The notes below the pieces were generated by a model that had not been told where the DNA came from, made no database searches, and was given only the letters and a program-made list of their open reading frames with translations. A program made the translations under genes and the position numbers. From Paenibacillus macquariensis (GTDB lineage Bacteria > Bacillota > Bacilli > Paenibacillales > Paenibacillaceae), in the NCBI RefSeq assembly GCF_900156375.1, contig NZ_FTNK01000001.1:434001-498000 (forward strand): 64,000 nt of DNA, written 5' to 3'. Below are positions 1 through 13,734 of the stretch, piece by piece. Position 1 is the stretch's first letter; each line of letters begins with the position of its first letter.

Positions 1-330
1 TGGATTGCTTTAGATGAGGCAACGATAGATAACGGATGTATGCACATCATTCCAGGCTCTCAAAAGGAAGGATGCATTCCACATTATGCCGAGAGGGATT
101 GGCAGATCTGTGATAGCAGTGTGCAGGTAGATAAAGATGTCGTGGTGCCCTTGTCCCCTGGAGGTACGTTGTTTTTCCATGGACTGATCCATCATGGCAC
201 GCCTTCCAATCAGTCTGCGAAGGGACGCCGTGCACTGCAATTTCACTTTGCTCCGGAATCAGCTTTGAAGATGTCGCCACAGGAATACAAACGTGCCTTC
301 ACCAATGAAATGACAGATGCGCAATGCTAA
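1..330 (+). CDS. Phytanoyl-CoA dioxygenase (PhyH) family protein, C-terminal part
   Basis: The reading frame is open from base 1 and stops at 328-330, so the N-terminus lies outside the window. The visible 109 residues begin WIALDEATIDNGCMHIIPGS, which is the PhyH-type core around the double-stranded beta-helix. A later segment, GLIHHGTPSNQSAKGRRALQ, supplies the distal metal-binding histidine and the arginine expected to hold 2-oxoglutarate. Family members are Fe(II)/2-oxoglutarate-dependent oxygenases that hydroxylate small molecules; the substrate cannot be told from this fragment. In Paenibacillus such genes often sit in carbohydrate or secondary-metabolite loci, which fits the neighbours here. 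A hairpin follows the stop. The family call is fairly sure; the specific function is unknown. Confidence 0.75.
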   Translation, partial: WIALDEATIDNGCMHIIPGSQKEGCIPHYAERDWQICDSSVQVDKDVVVPLSPGGTLFFHGLIHHGTPSNQSAKGRRALQFHFAPESALKMSPQEYKRAFTNEMTDAQC

Positions 331-360
331 ATTATTATAATTAAATGGTTCTGCTCAAGG

Positions 361-416
361 GAGACCTACAGAATTATATGATCATCATGTCGCTTCTGTA
401 GGTCTCTCCTTTGATA
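361..416 (+). terminator. Hairpin after the PhyH gene
   Basis: A 13-bp perfect stem (361-373 with 394-406, GAGACCTACAGAA and its complement) closes a 20-base loop about 30 bases after the PhyH stop. The downstream run TCCTTTGATAGTTTT is only moderately T-rich, so this is a likely but not ideal intrinsic terminator. Confidence 0.5.
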
Positions 417-437
417 GTTTTATCTGCCATCGGAAAA

Positions 438-503
438 TCAACGAGAAGCATATGACAATCCTACAATAGTAGGAATGACACCTTTGTCTACTTTATAGCT
501 CAT
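438..503 (-). other. Possible 21-residue micro-ORF with an ideal ribosome binding site
   Basis: On the minus strand an ATG at 501-503 is preceded by GGAGGAAAACG, a near-perfect Shine-Dalgarno sequence at 6 bases. The ORF reads MSYKVDKGVIPTIVGLSYAS then R and stops at 438. It may be a genuine micro-peptide or the surviving start of a truncated gene. I do not recognise a family. Otherwise the 331-703 gap holds only the PhyH hairpin and the leader of the AraC gene. Confidence 0.2.
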
Positions 504-703
504 ATCGTTTTCCTCCAAATGACGATAATTAAACATATGAAAAGAGCATTTACTGACTCATATGTTATACAATGGTTCCATTACCATTATATTAAATCAA
601 TAGGTTTCAAAGTTACACTGCGTTGCATAGAATTGTTGTTTTCTTAGCATGATTCATTAGGGCATGTTACACTATTCTGAGTCGATCATCAGGAGGCCTA
701 CAT

Positions 704-1585
704 ATGATGAAATTCTTTGAAGATGTAGCATTACATGAAATTCCCTATCGCTTTAGCTATCGCAAGATAACGACTGACATTTACAAGGGGTTTTACCATT
801 TCCATCAAGGAATGGAATTTTTATATGTGCATCAAGGCACCGGACAGATTATTATAAATCGTAAAGTATATGTTATTCAATCTGGCACCTTTCTTTACCT
901 GCAGCCTTATCAACTACATCACATTCAAGTCGAAGTTCATCCAGATACCCCATTTGAACGAACGATCATCTCCTTTGAGCCCTCTATATTTGAAACCTAT
1001 TTCAATTCATTCCCTCACTTGAATGCTTATTTTCAGTATTTGTGGAAAAATGAGCTAGAGGAACAAGTGCTCTATCAAATTGATAGTAATAGTGTTATCA
1101 GCCAATTATTCCAGCATCATTATGTTGGGCTTTCTAAGTATCAGCAGTTCGATGTTAAACAGCAAAATTTTGCTTTACTCCTGCTGCAGGTTTTTCAATT
1201 TCTCTTTGCAACAGATTTTGGAAATCCGATGAAAAATGGATTGAATCCTCAACGACAACTTCGTTATTCTGAAAAAATCATGAATTGGCTTGAAAGACAT
1301 TATTCAGAAGAAATTTCACTCGATACGTTAGCGGATTTTCTGCATGTATCCAAATCTTATGTATCCCGTATCTTTAAACAAGAAACAGGCGCTACGTTGA
1401 CTGATTATATTCTCGCTAGACGAATCAGACAAGCCTGTGTGATTTTAATAACTAGCAACAAAGGGATTGAGCAGATTAGCATTGAGGTGGGGATGAATAA
1501 TTTCCCTTATTTCTGTCAGTCTTTCAAAAAACTAGTTGGCATGACGCCAATGAAATATAGAAAAAAGCTACTACAACAGGACTGA
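704..1585 (+). CDS. AraC family transcriptional regulator with N-terminal cupin domain
   Basis: The 293-residue protein starts with a cupin-type sensor domain (about residues 20-110, with HFHQGMEFLYVHQGTGQI and the turn YLQPYQLHH). It ends with a two-helix-turn-helix AraC DNA-binding domain (about 190-290: SLDTLADFLHVSKSYVSRIF, then ISIEVGMNNFPYFCQSFKKL and MTPMKYRKK). AGGAGG at 691-696 lies 7 bases before the ATG at 704 and 10 before a second ATG at 707. The protein probably senses a sugar or related ligand and activates a nearby carbohydrate gene. It is transcribed away from the PhyH gene's end and opposite to the large transport/hydrolase cluster. Its target is not evident from the sequence. 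Confidence 0.85.
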   Translation: MMKFFEDVALHEIPYRFSYRKITTDIYKGFYHFHQGMEFLYVHQGTGQIIINRKVYVIQSGTFLYLQPYQLHHIQVEVHPDTPFERTIISFEPSIFETYFNSFPHLNAYFQYLWKNELEEQVLYQIDSNSVISQLFQHHYVGLSKYQQFDVKQQNFALLLLQVFQFLFATDFGNPMKNGLNPQRQLRYSEKIMNWLERHYSEEISLDTLADFLHVSKSYVSRIFKQETGATLTDYILARRIRQACVILITSNKGIEQISIEVGMNNFPYFCQSFKKLVGMTPMKYRKKLLQQD

Positions 1586-1805
1586 TTGAGAGGCAAGGAA
1601 AAGCAACGTCTAGGTCACTATACCTTTTATTAAAATCGATAAATGTTACATAAGCTTACCAAGCATGTGAGAAACATAAGCCTGACGATCTGCGAAAATG
1701 GCTGATCGTCTTCAGTGTTAGAAGGCTCAACCTTGATCCAAATGTGTGTAAACCGACAATTATTCCTGACGGCAAAAACCTAGTTCGTTATTAATAACGA
1801 AAAAA

Positions 1806-1840
1806 GAAGGAGGATCTTTACAAACATCTCTCTCCTTCTA
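1806..1840 (-). terminator. Intrinsic terminator on the minus strand
   Basis: AGAAGGAG (1806-1813) pairs with CTCCTTCT (1833-1840), and on the minus strand the stem is followed by a run of T residues (1801-1806 read in reverse). It sits just downstream of a decayed minus-strand coding remnant that stops at 1868, suggesting a gene once ended here. Confidence 0.5.
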
Positions 1841-1867
1841 ATTAGATAGTTTACAATGTCCCCCTGC

Positions 1868-2025
1868 TTAGTTTTCCTTAACAAGCTGATTTGTCAGTTT
1901 GTCCAACTTTTCGATCTCGATCGTGACTAAGGTCTTATCCTTCATGTTCTTCAAAGGATAAAAGTGTCCCGTTAGTTGAATGAATGATATGGGTCTCAGC
2001 AGTATCTGTCTTCAATAACTTTTAA
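1868..2025 (-). pseudogene. Decayed coding remnant, family unknown
   Basis: Minus-strand translation gives a coding-like tail ending MKDKTLVTIEIEKLDKLTNQ then LVKEN and a stop at 1868-1870. Upstream, the natural continuation (TAETHIIHSTNGT) lies in another frame, so joining them needs a one-base frameshift near 1960, and further stops occur before 2030. A terminator with a T-tract follows at 1800-1840. This looks like the 3' end of a dead gene; I cannot assign its family. The rest of 1586-2573 shows no convincing intact gene. Confidence 0.3.
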
Positions 2026-2316
2026 TCTTACTTATTCTTTATCTTTTATCTTCCACTAATTTATAAAAGGCGATCATTTTTCTTCTCTTTAATTTATAAT
2101 TATCGCCGCTTTTACTCTTCCTCAAGAATTTGCTTTCCCCCTCCAGATGCTCTTTAATGAAGTGTCTATACAAGGGTACCGTAATAGTTATCTTTATCTT
2201 TATCTTACTTATATTTATAACGGTATTTTACCCTCCATCAATACATAGCATTGAGAGTTATAATAGAACTGCTGCGAGACTATGTAAACTCCTCAATCAT
2301 GCTCGTTTATGAGTCT

Positions 2317-2478
2317 TTACAGAAATCGGATTAGATAAATCATGTACAGGTTGATATCGCCCTGCTGATCTAGCATGAACAGCATCGTGTAAATATCACC
2401 CAGTTGTGAGCCTTTAAAGTATAGATTAAACACCGTCGGATGCTCCGACATTTGTTCCAAAAATATGCTGTCTTCTTA
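2317..2478 (-). pseudogene. Remnant of a TetR-like regulator (C-terminal part)
   Basis: The minus strand reads DSIFLEQMSEHPTVFNLYFK, then GSQLGDIYTMLFMLDQQGDI and NLYMIYLIRFL before a stop at 2317-2319, with an in-frame stop upstream near 2479 and no start codon. The pattern of a helix followed by a short N-L-Y-F segment resembles the ligand-binding half of TetR/AcrR regulators. The DNA-binding half is absent. The assignment is tentative. Confidence 0.3.
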
Positions 2479-2525
2479 CATCATCGATTTACAAGCATTT
2501 TGCATAGCTCAATACTAAATTCCAA

Positions 2526-2568
2526 GAAAAAAAAGAGCCGATTGGATCGTTCTCATCCACTCAGCTCT
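2526..2568 (-). terminator. Terminator of the large secreted protein gene
   Basis: On the minus strand the stop at 2574 is followed by AAGAGC ... GCTCTT pairing with an inner GGAT/ATCC stem, and then eight T residues (2526-2533 in reverse). This is a good Rho-independent terminator. Confidence 0.7.
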
Positions 2569-2573
2569 TAGGG

Positions 2574-8225
<5,652 letters not shown>

Positions 8226-8303
8226 TTAATGCCCTCCTTTGTTCGAAGATCGTAAAAAAGCAATTAGCCTTATCCTTCTGGCTAATTCCGCTCCGTCGTT
8301 TTT

Positions 8304-8371
8304 ATCATAGCATGTCACATAACCATCAAATTTCTTTAATTTCAAGAATTTCTTATAAGATTTTAAGCAAG
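8304..8371 (-). promoter_or_regulatory. Promoter and activator site of the secreted protein gene
   Basis: Reading the minus strand, three GAAATT units (plus-strand AATTTC at 8329, 8338 and 8347, period 9) lie within a 44-base block, 8328-8371, that matches 19081-19124 at 41 of 44 positions. A -10-like TATGAT (8304-8309) lies 18 bases further on, and no good -35 box is visible. This is the layout of an activator-dependent promoter. The probable activator is the YesN-type regulator encoded at 12095-13720. Confidence 0.55.
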
Positions 8372-8446
8372 AAGAAACGACTTTGTCGTCCTTTAAAGAC
8401 GACGACCGTTTCTCGTAGAAATATAAGGATAATTTATAGCATGTAA
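8368..8446. repeat. Dispersed hairpin repeat, copy A
   Basis: The unit starts CAAGAAGAAACG and folds with GAAACG/CGTTTC outer and GTCGTC/GACGAC inner pairs around CTTTAAA. It continues with GAAATATAAGG and TATAGC. The same framework recurs at 41377-41496 and 54204-54278. It lies directly upstream of the activator block. Confidence 0.55.
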
Positions 8447-8465
8447 CATATAAATTCTTATATTT

Positions 8466-8523
8466 AAAAAAAGAAACCTACATCATAACTGACCGCTCAA
8501 CTGCAGTCAGATATGATGTAGGT
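8466..8523 (-). terminator. Terminator of the SGNH hydrolase gene
   Basis: ACCTACATCAT (8476-8486) pairs perfectly with ATGATGTAGGT (8513-8523), with an inner CTGAC/GTCAG stem. On the minus strand it is followed by TTCTTTTTTT. It ends the transporter-to-hydrolase series and separates it from the secreted protein gene, which has its own promoter. Confidence 0.75.
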
Positions 8524-8552
8524 CTTCCAATTGGACAAAGCCTAATGATCAA

Positions 8553-9782
8553 TTATAATGGCGGCTGCACCAACAACAACTTCCCAAGCTGGATCACCGT
8601 TTGATCGTACCAATCCGTATGCTGCCGAACATGCTCTCTACTTCGTTCATTGCCGCATGCCTCAAACACGGCCGCTTTGTCTGTCTTCTCGGTATCGACT
8701 TCGAAGCGAACCGTATGTTTCCCATTCGGGAGCTCCGGCAAGAATACATACTGATTTCGATTATGATCGTTGTGTGGTGTGAATCGATCGACAAGAAAGG
8801 GTTCCCCACCATCCACCGACACCTTCAATCTGCCAGAATCAGGCCCCCCGATATCGAATAGCCCGATATGGATTCCCTCGAACTGCACCGTGATAGCCTC
8901 TCCAGGATCGACTGCTCGCCATAGGCCGGGGAATAACCAATTGTACTCGCGCACTAAAGCAAAATCATCGGGAGTCATGTAAGACCATCCTGCCGAAAAA
9001 TTAGTAAGACTATCCAGTGACAGCATAGCGGCGTACTCCCAAGGATTGGCCGTTACCAAAGGGTCCTGAGGCAAGTTATGTTCGACCCTTCCCCCGCGAC
9101 CTTGAAGTTCGCTAATTTTCTCAAACGACCGGGTGATTGTATCCGTGTATATCTGGTGTCCTTCGGGAATGGTCGGATGGATCGAATCATGCGTAAAAAC
9201 AACTGCTCCGGGAATGGACACGTCTTCCTTTGAGGTAAAAACGAGTCTTCCCTCCGACACCAAGTGACTGACCGCTACGCCCAGATGAATCGAAGGAATA
9301 CCGTAATAGTCGCCCACTTCATCTTGCATTAGAGCCCCCTTCTGGTATTCCCCAGACTGAAATCCGACCACATCCCGCTCCTTCAGCGTATAAACGAACA
9401 GGATATCGGTAAACCGGCTCCGCTTGCGGATCTGACGGACAATTCCTTCGATCCGCGCCTTGGATTCGGGATCTCCGCCATCGTTACCGACAAATTCAAC
9501 AAATACTAGATCAGGCTGATGACGCAGTACATCTGTCTCCAAACGGGCACAGCCCAAATCCGATCCTGTCCCAGAAATGCCTGCATTCACAGAGCGGATA
9601 TCCGCCTTGGGATATTGCTCACGAAGCCAATCCGCCGTCATGACCCTGTATCCTTCAGAACGGGTATTACTGCCGCCGAAATAGACGATTGTTACTGTTT
9701 CCCCATTTTCCAACTTCTGAATTATATTAGGGAGCCCTCTTCGAGGGAATAATTCCTTCATCGCGACTTCACCTGACCTCAT
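8553..9782 (-). CDS. SGNH/GDSL-type esterase with C-terminal carbohydrate-binding-like domain
   Basis: The 409-residue protein has the SGNH blocks: TIVYFGGSNTRSEGY (nucleophile Ser about residue 38, with GGSNT replacing GDSL), an oxyanion-hole Gly at SGTGSDLG, VEFVGNDGG (block III Asn) and HDSIHPTIPEGH (block V Asp-His). No signal peptide is visible, so it is probably cytoplasmic. Residues 255-400 form a beta-rich domain (GIHIGLFDIGGPDSGRLKVS) typical of SGNH proteins acting on acylated sugars. It likely removes acetyl or other ester groups from imported oligosaccharides. The ATG at 9782 overlaps the stop of the preceding oxidoreductase gene (ATGA); a second ATG at 9761 has AGGTGA upstream and may be the true start. 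Confidence 0.8.
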   Translation of the reverse strand: MRSGEVAMKELFPRRGLPNIIQKLENGETVTIVYFGGSNTRSEGYRVMTADWLREQYPKADIRSVNAGISGTGSDLGCARLETDVLRHQPDLVFVEFVGNDGGDPESKARIEGIVRQIRKRSRFTDILFVYTLKERDVVGFQSGEYQKGALMQDEVGDYYGIPSIHLGVAVSHLVSEGRLVFTSKEDVSIPGAVVFTHDSIHPTIPEGHQIYTDTITRSFEKISELQGRGGRVEHNLPQDPLVTANPWEYAAMLSLDSLTNFSAGWSYMTPDDFALVREYNWLFPGLWRAVDPGEAITVQFEGIHIGLFDIGGPDSGRLKVSVDGGEPFLVDRFTPHNDHNRNQYVFLPELPNGKHTVRFEVDTEKTDKAAVFEACGNERSREHVRQHTDWYDQTVIQLGKLLLVQPPL

Positions 9783-11995
9783 TTATCGTTTTTAGGAGCA
9801 AACAATTTTATAGCAAACACTTCAAAATAAGGCGAACCATAAGTTGCACAGAAATCAAACCGGATTCGGGTTACACATTTCGCATCCACCTTATGTTTAT
9901 TCAACGTAAGATAATTCCCACGGATTTTAATTTCCCTCTCGGTACCGTCTTCTAAGGTCAAGGTCACATCATAATCTTGGATAAGTGGCTCGATAGGATC
10001 GTCGAAATGCTCCAAATCCAGCTGCGAATTGAAAACAAGATGGATTTCGTCCAGATTTTTGGGGCTTGCAAAAAAGAATTCCAACCATTCCTGTTTTTCC
10101 GTACGTTCAGAAATCCAGCCGTTCGGTTGGCCATAAGGTCTGGAGTAGCCATTGACGACATTCTCAGGATTATACATATTCTGAGATGGCATCAGGTCCT
10201 CAAAGCAAATGCTCTTATTGAATTTCTTCAGCCTGGACGGCTCTTCCGGCCGATAATGGAAGCTGACCGCTCCTGTCATTTTCTCTTCATTGCCGTATAC
10301 GGCAATGCTCGCCGTACCTTCCAATACGATGTAGATTTTGTCGTCAGCCGGCTTCTTGCAGCCCAAGTCTAGCGTAATCCAGTCGTCATGACCGGCTGCG
10401 ATAACCAAGCGGTAGTCTTTCAACTCGCTGGTGGGAATGTAGTTTTCCTTCCGTTCCCCGCCAAACAGCTTCACATGCAGAGTTTCCAAATGCTCGGACA
10501 TATTTTTAATTTTGATCCGTACGCTTTCAGCCACGGATGTCTGAATCGGCAAGACCAAACATAACCCTTTCTCCAAGGAAATCTCTTCGGTTGGATGAAG
10601 ATTGTCATAGCTGCGCTGAGACGAGGCACGAATAGTTAATCCGTCAGCGAAGTAAGGATCCAATTCCTCTTGAAGCCCTACAATCGTTTGCCCGTCTCGA
10701 AGCAGCAGCGTCTGCAGCTCCCCCATATGAGCTTCGACTATGGCCGCGGGGTCCACCTCATATTTCAAGCATAACGAAGCAGCCGTTCCAACCGCCTGCC
10801 CCATACAACCGCAGGTTGCCATTACCCTTGTAGATCCGAAAGCCACATGGGTAGCACTTATATTGCGACCAGCGAACATGAGATTAGGAATATTTCGTGA
10901 ATATAAACTGCGGAAAGGGATATTGTACAATCCAGGCACGAAATTCCATGCTGTAGCCGGTCCCTCATCGTAGATGCCCTTATTAGCATGTAAATCCATA
11001 TACCATCCTCCGACGGATACAGCATCTTCGAAATGCGGCTTTGCTGTAAGATCGTTCTGAGACAACATGTGATCCCCAATAAATCGCCTCGACTCCCGCT
11101 TTCCCGGAATCGGGCATACATAATCCAAGATGAGATTGTCTACATCATCAAATTCGCCGCTATTTTTGATATAATCCCAAATCCCGTACACCAATTTCCG
11201 CAGCTCCAATGCGATGTCTTCATTATTCTTGATAATATCCATATGTCCGCCGTATTCCAGCCACCACAATCCGCCAAGCCCGTTGATTTTTCTTGGAAAA
11301 GCCCGATGGTTTAAGCCTTTTCTGATACTATCGAAAAAGGCCAACTTCGTAATATCATACGCAAAGCCAGGCCTTTTGTATGGAACGGAATATTCTACGT
11401 CACGGGCTTGAAACAGGATCGTATCGCCCATGGTGTAATGGTCCGCCACTTCAGGAGCCAATTCTTCCTTGTATTCATGCTTCGCTTCTCTCCCCCATCT
11501 GAAGAGAGCACCTGCCTGATATCCGACAACTCCATCTCCGGAGCAATCGATGTAGGTTCGACTTTCAAAACGAAATTTTCTTTCGGAAGCCAATTGAAGG
11601 CCCTCCACCCATTTAATTCTGCCGTTCTCCATGCCCGTTTCATGCACGCATGTATTCAGAAATAGAGAAATGTTAGGCTCATCATAGACCATATCCAACA
11701 AGACCGTATCCGAAAGCGAAAGCATAAGCTTCTTGTTGTATAACGGATTATAGTGAAAAATCTTCAACTTGAGTTCTTCCACCAACCCGCCCTCGCGTGC
11801 ATAATAGGATGGACTCTTTCCGAGATATGCCGACCCGTTGATATGAACCCTGACCTCGCTGCTCGCATTTCCCCCAAGAACCGGTCGATCATTAATAAGT
11901 GAAACTTGCAGCCCTTGGCGTGCGGCAGCAATGGCAGCACATATCCCAGCAATACCTCCGCCTACGACGGTTACATCTGCTTTAATAAGCTCCAT
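9779..11995 (-). CDS. FAD-dependent oxidoreductase (FAD_oxidored-type) with C-terminal discoidin-like domain
   Basis: The 738-residue protein starts with a Rossmann fold, VTVVGGGIAGICAAIAAARQ (GxGxxG), followed by VLGGNASSEVRVHINGS, the hallmark of the FAD-dependent family found in glycan-degradation loci. A second nucleotide-contact region, MFAGRNISATHVAFGSTRVM with TCGCMGQAVGTAAS, lies near residue 400. The last 150 residues (NPENVVNGYSRPYGQPNGW to the end) look like a discoidin-type sugar-binding domain. An ATG at 12010 has no ribosome site. ATG 11995 has GGAGG 8 bases upstream and is preferred. A 7-bp hairpin (CCATGAT/ATCATGG, 12007-12031) abuts that ribosome site. It probably oxidises a sugar hydroxyl; the substrate is unknown. 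Confidence 0.8.
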   Translation of the reverse strand: MELIKADVTVVGGGIAGICAAIAAARQGLQVSLINDRPVLGGNASSEVRVHINGSAYLGKSPSYYAREGGLVEELKLKIFHYNPLYNKKLMLSLSDTVLLDMVYDEPNISLFLNTCVHETGMENGRIKWVEGLQLASERKFRFESRTYIDCSGDGVVGYQAGALFRWGREAKHEYKEELAPEVADHYTMGDTILFQARDVEYSVPYKRPGFAYDITKLAFFDSIRKGLNHRAFPRKINGLGGLWWLEYGGHMDIIKNNEDIALELRKLVYGIWDYIKNSGEFDDVDNLILDYVCPIPGKRESRRFIGDHMLSQNDLTAKPHFEDAVSVGGWYMDLHANKGIYDEGPATAWNFVPGLYNIPFRSLYSRNIPNLMFAGRNISATHVAFGSTRVMATCGCMGQAVGTAASLCLKYEVDPAAIVEAHMGELQTLLLRDGQTIVGLQEELDPYFADGLTIRASSQRSYDNLHPTEEISLEKGLCLVLPIQTSVAESVRIKIKNMSEHLETLHVKLFGGERKENYIPTSELKDYRLVIAAGHDDWITLDLGCKKPADDKIYIVLEGTASIAVYGNEEKMTGAVSFHYRPEEPSRLKKFNKSICFEDLMPSQNMYNPENVVNGYSRPYGQPNGWISERTEKQEWLEFFFASPKNLDEIHLVFNSQLDLEHFDDPIEPLIQDYDVTLTLEDGTEREIKIRGNYLTLNKHKVDAKCVTRIRFDFCATYGSPYFEVFAIKLFAPKNDK

Positions 11996-12094
11996 TTTGA
12001 TAACCTCCATGATTAGATCCTTCTATCATGGTAATCCTTTTGTTCCCTTTTTTTTTACATGATTTCGCGAAAAATTCACACATTTTTTACAACC

Positions 12095-13720
12095 TTATTT
12101 GGATTCATACCGTGTCATTTTTATCCGATATTGCTTAGGAGTATCACCCGTATATTCTTTAAATAATTTGCAAAAATAACCTTCATTCACAATTCCTACT
12201 TCCTCGCACAATTCCAATAAAGAATAATCCTGAACATTTAACAGCTCGAGAGCTAATTGAATTTTTTTACGGTTGATGTAGCTGATAACGCCCTCGTTCA
12301 TTGTTTTTTTGAATAAGCTACTAAAATACGATGGAGCTAAATTCACTTCCTCGGCAATCGCCTCGAGCGTTAATCGCTGTTTCAGGTTTTTCTCTATAAA
12401 CCGCATAGCACTCATGATTTCTACACGATGTAAAAGTTGACCAGCGTGTACATATTCGAATGTGAAGTCGCCAATATAGGCAAGCTGCTCCCAAAAATCC
12501 ATAAATTCTATAGGAAACTCTGCTACTTCCGTGGTCAACTTGTTCCCCGATTTAAACTTCACAGTAATGTCTCTGTACAAGTCTCGTAGCATAGGCGCCA
12601 TGATGGACTTATGGATTTTATGGTCCGTAACAAATTGGTTCAGATCAGCAAATGCTTTCTCCAGCTCTTCCTTGGGAACCTTTCTTTTCACCCAAGCAAG
12701 AAAATCAGCCAGTTTCTGCTGGAAGTCCTCTTTTCTGTCATTATGGTAATGGAACCGATGCATGGGTGTTTTTACTACTTTCTCTGTATGATAATAGAAA
12801 TCATCACTCACATTTTGAGCTTCCGTGTAAGCTTGTTTGATGGATTCCCAGCCTCGGTGCGGACCTCCAAAAGCGACGGATACCCTTTGATTCAAATATT
12901 GATGCAAATGGGAGACGATCTGCCCCCCCAATGTCTGGCAAGCATATTCCGTTTCCATATCACTGCGATTATTTTCCCAGGAAAGAAAGCCAATTAAACG
13001 ATTATCGGATAGATCCGCAGCTACACCTCTGCCACCATTCATCACAGTTTCTTCGATTATATTCGTAATCGCATATTTCAAGATGTTTTGATCAGACGCT
13101 GAATATTCGTTTCGGAAACTTTCATACAGATTCATTTCAACAATGAAGCAGCAATAGTTGGCTTGAAAGAAATGGAACTGCATGCGATTGGCAAAATCAG
13201 ATGCCCGATGAGAAGGAATTTCGCCTCTGATAAGCTCGTTAAAAAATTGCTTGTGGACTCTATATTTATTTTCAAGCACGGATACGTTTAACGATTGAAA
13301 TTCCGCTTCTTTTTTCTTAACCTCATTTAAAATCCCGGCTGCCTTATCTAAAGCTCGATCCAAATCTGCTTCCCTGAGCGGAACCTTAACAATGTACTCC
13401 AATACGTTGGCTTGAATAGCTCTCTGGGCGTATTCAAAGGATGAATAGGCGGTCAAAAGAATGTATTGGGTATGGGGAAGCTTTGGCTTTAGCTGCTCAA
13501 TCATGGAAATTCCATCCATACGCGGCATAACGATATCAGATATCACGATATCCGGCTTAAGCTTTACGATCTCCTCTATCCCCTTCAGCCCATTATTCGC
13601 TTTTCCCACTAAATGAAATCGCCTATCCCTATGGGAGAGCTCGTTAAAAAACAATTCCAATCTCTGAATGATTAGATCTTCATCGTCAACAATGACGCAG
13701 GTGTAGTCTCTCACCATCAT
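12095..13720 (-). CDS. YesN-type response regulator with AraC DNA-binding domain
   Basis: The 541-residue protein begins with a receiver domain (VIVDDEDLI acidic pocket, phospho-acceptor Asp62 in DIVISDIVMPRMDG, Thr/Lys switch residues in LLTAYSSFEYA and IVKVPLREADL). A poorly conserved middle of about 270 residues follows, then a C-terminal AraC domain (LTLEAIAEEVNLAPSYFSSL and LCEEVGIVNEGYFCKLFKEY, ending TPKQYRIK). The start ATG follows AGGAG by 4 bases; an adjacent second ATG has better spacing (7). It is 14 bases after the sensor kinase and certainly forms a two-component pair with it. It is the likely activator acting at the shared AATTTC sites at 8328-8371 and 19081-19124. Confidence 0.9.
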   Translation of the reverse strand: MMVRDYTCVIVDDEDLIIQRLELFFNELSHRDRRFHLVGKANNGLKGIEEIVKLKPDIVISDIVMPRMDGISMIEQLKPKLPHTQYILLTAYSSFEYAQRAIQANVLEYIVKVPLREADLDRALDKAAGILNEVKKKEAEFQSLNVSVLENKYRVHKQFFNELIRGEIPSHRASDFANRMQFHFFQANYCCFIVEMNLYESFRNEYSASDQNILKYAITNIIEETVMNGGRGVAADLSDNRLIGFLSWENNRSDMETEYACQTLGGQIVSHLHQYLNQRVSVAFGGPHRGWESIKQAYTEAQNVSDDFYYHTEKVVKTPMHRFHYHNDRKEDFQQKLADFLAWVKRKVPKEELEKAFADLNQFVTDHKIHKSIMAPMLRDLYRDITVKFKSGNKLTTEVAEFPIEFMDFWEQLAYIGDFTFEYVHAGQLLHRVEIMSAMRFIEKNLKQRLTLEAIAEEVNLAPSYFSSLFKKTMNEGVISYINRKKIQLALELLNVQDYSLLELCEEVGIVNEGYFCKLFKEYTGDTPKQYRIKMTRYESK

Positions 13721-13734
13721 CCATCTCCTTTAAA

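Noticed and set aside
2130..2312. 60-residue plus-strand ORF with a hydrophobic stretch
   Set aside because: It has no clear ribosome site and lies in a gap with decayed minus-strand coding remnants, so it is most likely a chance frame.
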